Of a DNA stretch of 64,000 nt, positions 44,671 through 53,864 are shown piece by piece (position 1 is the stretch's first letter; each line of letters begins with the position of its first letter). The notes under the pieces were generated by a model. The model saw nothing but the letters and a program-made list of their open reading frames with translations, did not search any database and was not told where the DNA came from. Both the position numbers and the translations under genes were made by a program. Where the stretch lies: NCBI GenBank assembly GCA_902802755.1, contig CADCNH010000012.1, positions 16,181 through 80,180 on the forward strand. The letters run 5' to 3'. Source of the DNA: an uncultured Bacteroidota bacterium. GTDB taxonomy: Bacteria > Bacteroidota > Bacteroidia > Bacteroidales > WCHB1-69.

Positions 44671-47184
44671 ATGAAAACATTTGATTGGAAATTATTTTTA
44701 AAGAATGCATGGCCTCATGTAGCAGCTGTTTTATTATTTGTTCTGTTAACTTGCACTTATTTTGCTCCTGTCGTTTTCGAGGACAAAGGCCTCCCCCAGG
44801 GAGACGTTTCCCAATCACAAGGATGGGGAAAAGACGGCAATGATTATGTTCAAGAGACTGGTAATGCCATGTATTGGTCTAATCGGATGTTTGGAGGTAT
44901 GCCCCACAATTATACAATTGCAAACAAAACTTCCAATATTTTTCATACTTTTGAAAACCCCTTATCACTAGGATTACCCAAACTTCATGTTGGTTTGATG
45001 TTTCTATATCTGATAGGTTTCTATATTTTCCTTATTTCTATGGGGTGTAACCCTTGGTTGGCTATTCTTGGCTCCTTCGCATATGCTTTTGCCTCGTACA
45101 ATCTCATTATTATTGAAGCGGGACATGTCAACAAAGGTTATGTAATGGCCACCATTGCACCCATTATCGGCGGTGTAATACTATGCTACCGGGGAAAATA
45201 TCTATGGGGAGCACTCATTACCCTTATTTTTGTAGGCTTGAACGTTTTATGGAATCACCAGCAAATCAGCTATTATCTGATCCTTATTTTGGCTTGCCTT
45301 GCATTAGTGTATTTCATCTATGCAATTAAAGAACATACCATTAAAAATTTCATCATCGCGTCTGTCATCCTTGTCTTTGTTGCAGGTCTTGCGGCCATTC
45401 CATCTGCGGGAAGATTACTTCCTTCCATGGATTATGCCAAAGAAACCATGCGTGGAGGTGCTGTTTTACAGAACAATGCAGAGGGAGAAAAAGAGAGTTC
45501 TGGTTTAGAGAAAGATTATGCCTACCAATGGAGCTATGGTAAAGCGGAAACCTTGACCCTGCTTGTTCCTAACATGTACGGCGGAAGCTCTCATTACAAT
45601 CTGGGTAATAATTCCGAATGTTACAAGGCCCTACGCGGCACGGGACAGGGAAAACAGTTCTGCCGCTATGCGCCTACCTATTGGGGCCCGCAACCCTTCA
45701 CCTCTGGACCTGTCTATGCAGGCGCCATCGTGTGCTTCCTGTTCATCTTGGGATTGTTTGTCGTGAAAGGACCAGAAAAGTGGTGGTTGCTCGCCGCTAC
45801 TATCATATCCATCATCTTGTCATGGGGTGGAAATTTCCCCGCAGTCAACAATTTCCTGTTCGATCACCTGCCCCTATATAACAAATTCAGAACACCTTCC
45901 ATGGCTCTCATCATAGCGGGCTTCACCATGGCAGCCACAGCCGCTTTGGCTATCAAAGAAATATGCCAAATGTTTAAAGAAAAGAAAAATGCCTCCAAAG
46001 CAGGTAAATCCACATCTGATGAATCAAAGAAAGTCATGCGGTATGTCTATATCTCCGCTGCCATCACCGGAGGTTTATGCTTGATTTTCGCTTTGTTTGG
46101 CGGCAGCCTCTTCAGTTTCTCAGCTCCTGCCGATGCTAATTACCCCGATTGGCTGGTTTCCGCATTGAAAGCCGACAGAAAATCCATGCTCACTACCGAT
46201 GCATGGCGTTCACTCGTATTCATCATCCTGGCCTTCGCATTGATATGGGCCTACATCAAATACGCCTTCAAGGCCAATTATCTTGTTATCGCTTTAGGCG
46301 CGCTGATATTGATTGATTTATGGACTGTTGACAAACGCTTCCTCAACGATGATTCCTTCGTAAAGAAAGAAAAAGCATTGGAAATCAAAGCCACACCGGC
46401 TGACGAGATGATTTTGCAAGATACTGATCCTGACTACCGTGTGCTGAACCTTACTACCAACACTTTCAATGAATCCACCACCTCCTATTTCCACAAATCC
46501 ATTGGAGGATACAGCCCAGCCAAACTGCGCAGATATCAGGACATCATTGAATATCATTTTGCCAAAGGCATAAACATGAATGTGCTGAACATGCTCAACA
46601 CACGTTATTTCATTGTCCCTGGACAAGACCAATCACCCATGGTTCAACGCAACCCCAATGCCTTGGGCAATGCATGGTTTGTGGATAGTGTAAAATGGGT
46701 CAATGGACCAGATGAAGAAATTGTGGCCATTACCAACTTTAATCCCGCTAACACTGCTTTCATTGACAATTGCTGGAAAGAAGATCTGAAAGGACTGTCA
46801 GATGTGACGACAAGCTCAGACTCAGGTGCTTCTATCCGATTGACCAATTACGCCAATCCCGGAAACCTCATCTATGAAAGTGACAATCCCAACACCCAGC
46901 TGGCTGTCTTTTCCGAGGTTTACTATAAGACTTGGCATGCCTATATTGACGGACAAGAAGCACCTCTTGTGCGTGTAAACTACATTTTACGCGGTTTGAA
47001 AGTCCCTGCAGGCAAACACACTATCGAGTTCAAGTGTATTGACGATGTGTTTATTCAGGCACAAAAGATTTCCAAAGCGGGCAACATCACTGTTGGCATT
47101 TTGCTTGTGCTTCTAATTGCCGGTTTAATTGCACAACCCATATTGAAAAAACGTAAAACCGAGGTAATTTCGGTAAAAGAATAG
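44671..47184 (+). CDS. YfhO-family multi-membrane glycosyltransferase-like protein
   Basis: The 837-residue protein has an N-terminal membrane helix, an extracytoplasmic loop (PQGDVSQSQGWGKDGNDY), at least ten further helices and a C-terminal extracytoplasmic beta-rich domain, then a final helix. This is the layout of the YfhO family. Gram-positive relatives add sugars to lipoteichoic acid from lipid-linked donors. In Bacteroidota a copy in a glycan locus could place a side-branch sugar after export, but this is inference. The gene is complete and flanked by divergent dideoxysugar genes and convergent fucose-related genes. Confidence 0.85.
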   Translation: MKTFDWKLFLKNAWPHVAAVLLFVLLTCTYFAPVVFEDKGLPQGDVSQSQGWGKDGNDYVQETGNAMYWSNRMFGGMPHNYTIANKTSNIFHTFENPLSLGLPKLHVGLMFLYLIGFYIFLISMGCNPWLAILGSFAYAFASYNLIIIEAGHVNKGYVMATIAPIIGGVILCYRGKYLWGALITLIFVGLNVLWNHQQISYYLILILACLALVYFIYAIKEHTIKNFIIASVILVFVAGLAAIPSAGRLLPSMDYAKETMRGGAVLQNNAEGEKESSGLEKDYAYQWSYGKAETLTLLVPNMYGGSSHYNLGNNSECYKALRGTGQGKQFCRYAPTYWGPQPFTSGPVYAGAIVCFLFILGLFVVKGPEKWWLLAATIISIILSWGGNFPAVNNFLFDHLPLYNKFRTPSMALIIAGFTMAATAALAIKEICQMFKEKKNASKAGKSTSDESKKVMRYVYISAAITGGLCLIFALFGGSLFSFSAPADANYPDWLVSALKADRKSMLTTDAWRSLVFIILAFALIWAYIKYAFKANYLVIALGALILIDLWTVDKRFLNDDSFVKKEKALEIKATPADEMILQDTDPDYRVLNLTTNTFNESTTSYFHKSIGGYSPAKLRRYQDIIEYHFAKGINMNVLNMLNTRYFIVPGQDQSPMVQRNPNALGNAWFVDSVKWVNGPDEEIVAITNFNPANTAFIDNCWKEDLKGLSDVTTSSDSGASIRLTNYANPGNLIYESDNPNTQLAVFSEVYYKTWHAYIDGQEAPLVRVNYILRGLKVPAGKHTIEFKCIDDVFIQAQKISKAGNITVGILLVLLIAGLIAQPILKKRKTEVISVKE

Positions 47185-47217
47185 ATATTTAACGACGAAT
47201 AGCATTAGCTTCCCCTT

Positions 47218-47541
47218 TTAGAATATCCGTTCCATCAACTGCCACTTCTCGTCACTTCTGGCGTCGGCAGAGCAGCCTTGGAATTGGGCCACGTAGGCTT
47301 CCCACTCGGCTTGGCGGGGCAAGGTTGATAATTTAGCCATGTCACGAACAAAGTCGAAATCGTCTTTTACATCCATAATCATGAATAGCTGGCGGCTCTT
47401 GCGGTAGATTTGCATGTCGAGAATACCGACCTGCCGCTGCCCTTCGATGATTTCAGGCCAAACATGGGCATGAGCTTCCACATATTGAGCAATAAGCTCT
47501 TCATCATCTACCAAAGTCAATGTCTGACAATATCTTTTCAT
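47218..47541 (-). CDS. L-rhamnose/L-fucose mutarotase-type protein
   Basis: The 107-residue protein belongs to the DUF718/RhaM mutarotase family, small dimeric alpha-beta-barrel enzymes that interconvert the anomers of L-rhamnose or L-fucose. It starts MKRYCQTLTL at 47541. A possible upstream ATG at 47571 would overlap fucP. AHAHVWPEII holds the conserved histidine, and FMIMDVKDDFDFV and EKWQLMERIF complete the pattern. The genes upstream encode a FucP-like permease and a GHMP kinase fusion, which points to fucose. Confidence 0.85.
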   Translation of the reverse strand: MKRYCQTLTLVDDEELIAQYVEAHAHVWPEIIEGQRQVGILDMQIYRKSRQLFMIMDVKDDFDFVRDMAKLSTLPRQAEWEAYVAQFQGCSADARSDEKWQLMERIF

Positions 47542-47554
47542 AGCATTGCATTTA

Positions 47555-48781
47555 TCAGTTTGCGTTTTCAATTCTGGTCACATAAAGCGCATACATCAGC
47601 ACTACCGCAAAGCAAAATGCTGGCACCAGATACGACCAATTAATGCCTACAGCATCCGATACCAAACCTTGGATGGGAGTCAAAATTGCCCCACCTAAAA
47701 TAGCCATAATCAATCCACTGGCTCCAATTTTGGCATCTCCGGCACAGCCGCCACAACTTTCCTTCTCCACATCACCCAAGGCAATGCCATAAATCGTGGG
47801 AAACATCAGACTCATAAACATACTGACCAATATTAATGCAATGACCATAAACCATTGTGTACCTGCTGTAAACACAACCAAAAGTGTACACACCAGTGAA
47901 AGTAGCGAACCGAATATCAATAATTTAGATGGTTTGAAATATTTCATTAACCAGGTGTATACAAAGCGTGACAAACAAAAACCGATGATACTAATCAGAT
48001 AAATTGTTGCCGCAGGTTTCTCCAAAATACCCAACTCGTTCATCACAATACGAATGGTGAAACTCCACACCCCGATTTGAGCTCCCACATAGAAAAACTG
48101 GGCCACCACACCGAATAAATACTTCTTATTAGAGACCAAACGTCTGATAGAGCTTCTCCAGCTGTTTTGGTTCATATCCGATGTATCATCCTTTCCTTCA
48201 GGCATTTTCACACAAAGCATCACCACCATCAGCATCACCAGCACACAACCCAAGCCAAAATAAGTTCCTGATACAGAATACAGAGAAATATCGCTCAAAA
48301 TAAACGCCTGACTGAGCAAGATACCCGTGATGGATCCGAGAGGATTAAACGCCTGAGCCACATTCAGTCGCCGGGTTGCGGTTTCTGGGTCACCCATGCT
48401 CAATATGTACGGATTAGCAGTGGTTTCCAACACACTGCAACCACAGGCCAAGACATAGATAGCCACCAGATAGAAACCATACGAAGCCACCTTGGCAGCA
48501 GGCAGGAATAGCATAGCTCCCAAGGCATATAAGCACAAGCCCAGTATCACGCCTGCCTTGTAAGAGCGCTTGCGGATGAACAATGCTGCTGGAAAAGCCA
48601 CGCAGAAATAAGCCCCATAGAAAGCCATCTGAATGAACGAGGTCTGGGTATCGCTCATGGACATGATGCGTTTAAATGCAGCTAACAACGTGTCTGTCAT
48701 ATTGTTAGCTAAGCCCCACAAAAAGAATAGAGAGGTGATCAGAATAAACGGAACCAAATATTTTTTTTCGAGAACTTTCAT
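47555..48781 (-). CDS. L-fucose:H+ symporter-type MFS permease (FucP family)
   Basis: The 408-residue protein has twelve hydrophobic segments and the FucP/GluP subfamily signatures SLFFLWGLANNMTDTLLAAF and YVLACGCSVLETTANPY. It starts at the ATG at 48781, since the family begins a few residues before LVPFILITSLFF. It lies between the nucleotidyltransferase-GHMP fusion and the mutarotase gene on one strand, forming a compact uptake-and-activation unit for L-fucose or a similar sugar. A loop with SCGGCAGDAKIG is unusual, with three cysteines in the C-terminal half. Confidence 0.85.
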   Translation of the reverse strand: MKVLEKKYLVPFILITSLFFLWGLANNMTDTLLAAFKRIMSMSDTQTSFIQMAFYGAYFCVAFPAALFIRKRSYKAGVILGLCLYALGAMLFLPAAKVASYGFYLVAIYVLACGCSVLETTANPYILSMGDPETATRRLNVAQAFNPLGSITGILLSQAFILSDISLYSVSGTYFGLGCVLVMLMVVMLCVKMPEGKDDTSDMNQNSWRSSIRRLVSNKKYLFGVVAQFFYVGAQIGVWSFTIRIVMNELGILEKPAATIYLISIIGFCLSRFVYTWLMKYFKPSKLLIFGSLLSLVCTLLVVFTAGTQWFMVIALILVSMFMSLMFPTIYGIALGDVEKESCGGCAGDAKIGASGLIMAILGGAILTPIQGLVSDAVGINWSYLVPAFCFAVVLMYALYVTRIENAN

Positions 48782-48806
48782 AATTTTCAGCATTACATTT
48801 GAATAT

Positions 48807-49946
48807 TTACATTCTTTTTCGGATATGGATTCCAAAGGTATTTTCAATGGGTTGCTCGCTGATAAAAACAAAATAGCCACCTCCACCAGCCCCGCACATT
48901 TTCCATCCTAAAGCCTTGTCTTTATACTGTTCAAGAACTGGAAGCACCTCTGGATCAATCATGTGTGGAAACATTTTAATTTGGGCATTAAAACTATCTG
49001 TGGTGGCATTACCCCATGCCTTTAGGTCTTTTCGCAAAATAGCATCCCAACACGCATCCGCCGCCACACTCAAGGCTTTGGCATTTTCCTCGTTGATTTC
49101 GGTATCAGCCAACACATCAAACTGCTGTTTTCGAGGAAATAGAGGAAACATGCATATATGTTGTTCAATAAAATCCAAAATATCATCATCCAACACTGAC
49201 TCAATATGATAAGGCCAATAGTCGTTATTGTAATCCAAACGGTTTAATCCCGGGAAAACGATACCAATGGCATCCTGGCTACCACTCACATACTGCGTGC
49301 CCGGTTTGTTTTCATAGCGGAAAATCATTTTGGCCAATTTTTCAGGGTCATCAGCTGGATACTGGTTGCCCCACATTTCAATGGCAGCATTTCGGGAGGA
49401 AGTACTCAAGCCACTGCGGCTATTGAAATGCACATCCGGTTCCAAGTTGATGGTAAGGACTGCCCCCGGATAATATTGGCTCACGAAAGGCTGGTCAAGC
49501 CAACCACCCGCCAAATCCAAACGATAAGGAATACGACATTGCTGACGCAGCGCAGTGGTAGAGCGAACTGGTAAATTACCATGCGGTAAACGCTGACTGA
49601 CAACATATTGAATACCCAGCTCTTTACACAAATTCTCTTTTAACGGGGAAGCGCCATCACTATTCACAAAGAAAATATCCGGATGGAGTTCCTTCAATTC
49701 CTCCAAAAAATCCAACATGCCGCTACCTTTGCTTATCCATGCATCCTTAACACAGCGCAAAGCTTTAATCATATACAGCCGTTCTTCCTCAGGACAAACA
49801 GTCTTACGTCCTTTCAACTCAAAGATAGTCTTGTCAGAACCAATTCCGACATATAAATCGCCATACGATGCCGCCTCTTCAAAAAAAGCGACATGCCCAC
49901 TATGGAGCATATCATAACAACCGCTTACAAAAACCTTCTTCTTCAT
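48807..49946 (-). CDS. Fused cytidylyltransferase-like domain and GHMP kinase domain
   Basis: The 379-residue protein starts at the ATG at 49946. Residues 1-140 form a nucleotidyltransferase fold (VFVSGCYDMLHSGHVAFFEE with the HxGH motif, then GIGSDKTIFELKGRKTV). Residues about 150-379 form a GHMP kinase-like domain with RIPYRLDLAGGWLDQP and the glycine loop KMCGAGGGGYFVF. Each alone recalls heptose and fucose activation enzymes (HldE, GmhB-type pathways, FKP), but this order is different from FKP. With FucP and a mutarotase it may phosphorylate and activate a salvaged sugar. The donor nucleotide and sugar are unknown. A clear promoter lies upstream. Confidence 0.82.
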   Translation of the reverse strand: MKKKVFVSGCYDMLHSGHVAFFEEAASYGDLYVGIGSDKTIFELKGRKTVCPEEERLYMIKALRCVKDAWISKGSGMLDFLEELKELHPDIFFVNSDGASPLKENLCKELGIQYVVSQRLPHGNLPVRSTTALRQQCRIPYRLDLAGGWLDQPFVSQYYPGAVLTINLEPDVHFNSRSGLSTSSRNAAIEMWGNQYPADDPEKLAKMIFRYENKPGTQYVSGSQDAIGIVFPGLNRLDYNNDYWPYHIESVLDDDILDFIEQHICMFPLFPRKQQFDVLADTEINEENAKALSVAADACWDAILRKDLKAWGNATTDSFNAQIKMFPHMIDPEVLPVLEQYKDKALGWKMCGAGGGGYFVFISEQPIENTFGIHIRKRM

Positions 49947-49962
49947 CCAATGAAAATTTGGG

Positions 49963-49994
49963 CAAAAATACAAAATTTCAACTGATAAAACAAA
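49963..49994 (-). promoter_or_regulatory. Bacteroidota promoter for the sugar salvage genes
   Basis: On the minus strand TTTG (49991-49994) is followed after 20 bases by TATTTTTG (49963-49970), 16 bases before the start codon. Confidence 0.7.
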
Positions 49995-50085
49995 GCCATT
50001 TATTGCATCTTTTTGGGGACGCACACAATAAATCACAACTCAAGATTAAAATTTCACTGTCTGCAATTTACTCAAGAATTTTATG

Positions 50086-50093
50086 TAAATTTG
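50086..50093 (+). promoter_or_regulatory. -7 box for gmd-fcl
   Basis: TAAATTTG followed by cagatta lies 19 bases before the gmd ATG. It matches the -7 element, but no -33 TTG is evident. Confidence 0.6.
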
Positions 50094-50111
50094 CAGATTA
50101 AAATCATCACA

Positions 50112-51161
50112 ATGAAAAAAACTGCTCTTATTACGGGTATCACAGGTCAGGACGGCTCTTATTTGGCTGAGTTCCTATTGGAAAAAGGGTATGAGGTTCA
50201 CGGCATTATGCGTCGTGCCTCCTATTTTAACACAGGCAGAATTGAGCATCTATACTTAGACGAATGGATTGAAGACATGAAACAAAAACGCCAAATCAAT
50301 CTTCATTATGGCGACATGACGGATTCGTCTTCCCTGATTCGCATTATCCAATCTATACAGCCTGACGAAATTTACAACCTTGCGGCACAATCACATGTCA
50401 AAGTTTCCTTTGATGTGCCAGAATATACCGCTGACACAGATGCCATCGGAACCTTGCGTATTTTGGAAGCAGTTCGCATGCTGGGCATGGAAAAGAAAAC
50501 CAAAATATATCAGGCATCCACTTCCGAATTGTATGGAAAAGTACAGGAAATTCCGCAATCCGAAACTACTCCCTTTTATCCGCGTTCACCCTATGGTGTA
50601 GCCAAAATGTATGGTTTCTGGATCACTAAAAATTATCGCGAGGCATACGGTATGTTCGCTGCCAACGGCATTCTTTTCAATCATGAGAGCGAACGCCGCG
50701 GAGAAACCTTTGTGACCCGCAAAATCACAATGGCGGCAGCCCGCATTGCCAAAGGCAAGCAGAAGAAACTATATCTTGGCAATCTCAACGCTATGCGCGA
50801 CTGGGGCTATGCCAAGGATTATGTGGAATGCATGTGGCTCATTCTGCAACATGACAAGCCCGAGGATTTTGTGATTGCCACAGGTGAGATGCACTCCGTT
50901 CGCGAGTTCTGCACCTTGGCTTTCGCCGAAGCCGGCATCCAGCTCCGTTGGGAAGGGGAAAACGAGAACGAAAAAGGAATAGATATAGCTACTGGCAACA
51001 TTCTGGTGGAAGTTGATCCCAAATTCTATCGTCCCACAGAAGTGGATCAATTGCTTGGCAATCCAGCCAAAGCACAGCAACTGTTAGGTTGGAATCCCAC
51101 TAAAACGCCATTTAAGGAATTAGTGAAAAGAATGGTGCAAAACGACTTGAAAATCCTTTAA
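50112..51161 (+). CDS. gmd: GDP-mannose 4,6-dehydratase
   Basis: Gmd forms GDP-4-keto-6-deoxy-D-mannose, the precursor of GDP-L-fucose. The 349-residue protein has [20 protein letters not shown] at the N-terminus, [17 protein letters not shown], the catalytic YGVAK and the NADP loop residues [15 protein letters not shown]. The ATG at 50112 was chosen because it starts the canonical [12 protein letters not shown] and follows a promoter; the frame is open further upstream. fcl follows 14 bases later. Confidence 0.96.
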   Translation: MKKTALITGITGQDGSYLAEFLLEKGYEVHGIMRRASYFNTGRIEHLYLDEWIEDMKQKRQINLHYGDMTDSSSLIRIIQSIQPDEIYNLAAQSHVKVSFDVPEYTADTDAIGTLRILEAVRMLGMEKKTKIYQASTSELYGKVQEIPQSETTPFYPRSPYGVAKMYGFWITKNYREAYGMFAANGILFNHESERRGETFVTRKITMAAARIAKGKQKKLYLGNLNAMRDWGYAKDYVECMWLILQHDKPEDFVIATGEMHSVREFCTLAFAEAGIQLRWEGENENEKGIDIATGNILVEVDPKFYRPTEVDQLLGNPAKAQQLLGWNPTKTPFKELVKRMVQNDLKIL

Positions 51162-51175
51162 ACTATTGTTTGACA

Positions 51176-52105
51176 ATGGAAAAAAACGCGAAAATATATG
51201 TGGCTGGACACCGAGGCTTAGTCGGTTCAGCCATCATGAGATGTCTTGAAGGCTACGGATACAACAATATCATCACACGTTCCCATCAGGAATTGGACCT
51301 AAGAAATCAAGCACAGGTGAACCGTTTCTTTGATGAAGAACAACCAGAATTTGTATTTCTGGCAGCGGCCAAAGTGGGTGGAATATTAGCCAACAACACC
51401 TACCCTGCCCATTTCATGTATGACAACCTCATGATTTCCGCCAATGTGGTACATGCCGCCTACGAACACCAGGTTAAGAAACTGCTGTTTTTGGGCAGTT
51501 CTTGCATTTACCCGAAAATGGCACCCCAACCCATCAAAGAGGAGCATTTGCTGACAGGCTCCTTGGAGCCCACCAACGAAGGCTATGCACTGGCCAAAAT
51601 TTCCGGCATGCAGATGTGCAAATACTACCGCCGCCAATTTGGCTGTGACTATATTTCCGCTATGCCCACCAACCTTTATGGCATCAACGACAATTTCGAC
51701 CTGAATAGTTCCCACGTGCTGCCCGCCATGATACGGAAATTCCATGATGCAAAAGTCCAAAACAAGCCGGAAGTAATACTTTGGGGAACAGGCAAAGTGT
51801 TGCGAGAATTTCTATTTGTCGATGATTTGGCTGATGCACTTGTACACCTGATGAACCATTATTCTGCAGAAAGCCATGTCAACATCGGCACTGGTGAAGA
51901 CCTGAGTATTAATGAATTGGCACTTTTGGTAAAAGAAGTCGTAGGTTATCAGGGACAGATTGTATATGACAGCTCGAAACCCGACGGAACACCACGGAAA
52001 CTACTCGATGTCAGCCTATTACACAGCACAGGATGGCATCATAAAGTTTCACTCCGACAAGGTATTGAAATAGTATATAAGTGGTATCAAGAACAAAACA
52101 AATAA
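51176..52105 (+). CDS. fcl: GDP-L-fucose synthase
   Basis: The epimerase-reductase converts the Gmd product to GDP-L-fucose. The 309-residue protein shows VAGHRGLVGSAIMR, the serine-containing FLGSSCIYPKMAPQPI and the catalytic YALAKISGMQMC, all diagnostic of Fcl/WcaG. The ATG at 51176 lies 14 bases after gmd. The fcl stop is followed one base later by a glycosyltransferase gene, so gmd, fcl and the GT2 gene form one operon. Confidence 0.96.
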   Translation: MEKNAKIYVAGHRGLVGSAIMRCLEGYGYNNIITRSHQELDLRNQAQVNRFFDEEQPEFVFLAAAKVGGILANNTYPAHFMYDNLMISANVVHAAYEHQVKKLLFLGSSCIYPKMAPQPIKEEHLLTGSLEPTNEGYALAKISGMQMCKYYRRQFGCDYISAMPTNLYGINDNFDLNSSHVLPAMIRKFHDAKVQNKPEVILWGTGKVLREFLFVDDLADALVHLMNHYSAESHVNIGTGEDLSINELALLVKEVVGYQGQIVYDSSKPDGTPRKLLDVSLLHSTGWHHKVSLRQGIEIVYKWYQEQNK

Positions 52106-52106
52106 G

Positions 52107-52898
52107 ATGAAACCGAAAGTCAGTGTAATCACCATCACTTTCAATGCTGGACGTTTTTTACAAAAAACCATTGAAAGCATTATCAATCAATCTAATAAAG
52201 ATTTTGAATACCTGATTATTGACGGAGGTTCAAAAGACAATACGCTGGATATCATTCAGCAATATGAAAATGAGCATTTCACCTCGATGGAAGAAGCTCA
52301 AAAAAGAGAAGAGACTATTTCCCAAAAGATACTTTGGATTTCCGAACCCGACAAAGGTTTATACGATGCCATGAACAAGGGCATGCATCTCGCACATGGC
52401 GATTTCGTATGGTTTATCAATGCTGGAGACAAAATCTATGATGACACAACCATGCAAACGGTAGTGGATACTATAGACAACAATTCTTCCTGTGATGTGG
52501 TTTATGGTCAGTCCATTATCATTGACGAGGAGGATAACATCCGTGGTGAACGACATAAAATAGCCCCTAAAAACCTCACCAAAAAGAGTTTACTCAATGG
52601 ATTAGTCGTATGCCACCAGTCCATTTTGGTTAGAAAAAACATTGCACCGGATTACGACATCAAATACCGCATCTCAGCGGATTATGATTGGGTGTGCAAA
52701 GTCCTGGCAAAATCAAGACAGAATTGTTATATCGACAAATACTTCTCCCGTTTCATGATTGCAGGAGTATCGGCACAGCAACGGAAAAAATCGTGGCTGG
52801 AGCGGTATGATAGTATGAAAAAACATTTCGGACTTTTACCGACCTTATGGGCACACTGCAAGATTATTTTGAAGTATCCGTTTTCCCACAAAGAATAG
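52107..52898 (+). CDS. Family 2 glycosyltransferase
   Basis: The 263-residue protein is a cytosolic GT2 enzyme of the WcaA/colanic acid type: VITITFNAGRFLQKTIESII, IIDGGSKDNTLDII, SEPDKGLYDAMNKGM and WFINAGDKIYDD (the metal site region). It immediately follows fcl, so it may use GDP-fucose, although that is only context. A short palindrome spans its stop codon (GAATAGCTATTC, 52892-52903), and the next gene is convergent. Confidence 0.88.
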   Translation: MKPKVSVITITFNAGRFLQKTIESIINQSNKDFEYLIIDGGSKDNTLDIIQQYENEHFTSMEEAQKREETISQKILWISEPDKGLYDAMNKGMHLAHGDFVWFINAGDKIYDDTTMQTVVDTIDNNSSCDVVYGQSIIIDEEDNIRGERHKIAPKNLTKKSLLNGLVVCHQSILVRKNIAPDYDIKYRISADYDWVCKVLAKSRQNCYIDKYFSRFMIAGVSAQQRKKSWLERYDSMKKHFGLLPTLWAHCKIILKYPFSHKE

Positions 52899-52907
52899 CT
52901 ATTCCGC

Positions 52908-53840
52908 TTATAAAATTCCCTTGAAATATTCAATGGTTCTTTCCAAACCTTCTCTCAACTGAATGGTAGGTTCCCAGTCGAGCAAGGCTTTGGCTTTGTC
53001 AATCACAGGTTTACGCTGCTGGGGATCATCTTGTGCGGCTGCCTGATATACAATCTGGGACTTTGAGCCCGTCATTTCCACAACCAATTCAGCCAATTGC
53101 TTGATAGTAAATTCTTTCGGATTACCTAAATTGACAGGACCCGTCACGCTGTCATCAGTGTTCATCATTCTTACGAAACCTTCAATCAAGTCATCACAAT
53201 AGCAGAAGCTACGAGTTTGCTCTCCTGTACCATAAATGGTAATATCCTTACCTTGAAGAGCCTGCACAATAAAATTGGAGATCACGCGGCCATCATTCGG
53301 ATGCATGTGAGGACCATAGGTATTGAATATTCTGACCACCTTGATATTCACATTGTTCTGGCGGTGATAGTCAAAAAACAAAGTTTCAGCACAACGTTTG
53401 CCCTCATCATAACACGAACGCACACCAATAGGATTCACATTGCCCCAATATTCTTCCGGCTGCGGATGTACGAACGGGTCACCATAAACCTCACTGGTTG
53501 AAGCCTGTAAAATCTTCGCATTGATGCGATGAGCTAACTCCAGCATATTTACAGCTCCCATCACCGAAGTATTGATGGTTTGAATCGGATCATATTGATA
53601 GTGAATCGGAGACGCCGGACAGGCCAAATTATAAATCTGGTCAACTACAATATAAAAAGGTTCAGTAATGTCGTGTCTAATCACTTCGAAATAAGGATTA
53701 TTCATCAAATGAACGATATTCCGTTTGCTACCTGTAAAGTAATTATCCAAACAAATAACCTCATTTCCGTCCTTCAACAATCGTTCACACAAATGAGAAC
53801 CTAAAAAGCCTGCACCTCCTGTTACCAATATTTTTTTCAT
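52908..53840 (-). CDS. UDP-glucuronate decarboxylase (UDP-xylose synthase)
   Basis: The enzyme converts UDP-glucuronate to UDP-xylose. The 310-residue extended SDR has [58 protein letters not shown], and the catalytic YDEGKRCAE with flanking arginines. These motifs are specific to the UXS branch. The ATG at 53840 starts the canonical MKKILVTGG. It is transcribed after the GT2 gene at 53865 with 24 bases between them, which suggests a shared transcript and possibly a xylosyltransferase partner. Confidence 0.93.
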   Translation of the reverse strand: MKKILVTGGAGFLGSHLCERLLKDGNEVICLDNYFTGSKRNIVHLMNNPYFEVIRHDITEPFYIVVDQIYNLACPASPIHYQYDPIQTINTSVMGAVNMLELAHRINAKILQASTSEVYGDPFVHPQPEEYWGNVNPIGVRSCYDEGKRCAETLFFDYHRQNNVNIKVVRIFNTYGPHMHPNDGRVISNFIVQALQGKDITIYGTGEQTRSFCYCDDLIEGFVRMMNTDDSVTGPVNLGNPKEFTIKQLAELVVEMTGSKSQIVYQAAAQDDPQQRKPVIDKAKALLDWEPTIQLREGLERTIEYFKGIL

Positions 53841-53864
53841 AAGCTGCAAATATTTATCATTTAA

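Noticed and set aside
47218..49946. Fucose catabolic operon
   Set aside because: No fucI, fucK or fucA homologue is present. The genes fit sugar uptake and activation for glycan synthesis better than degradation.
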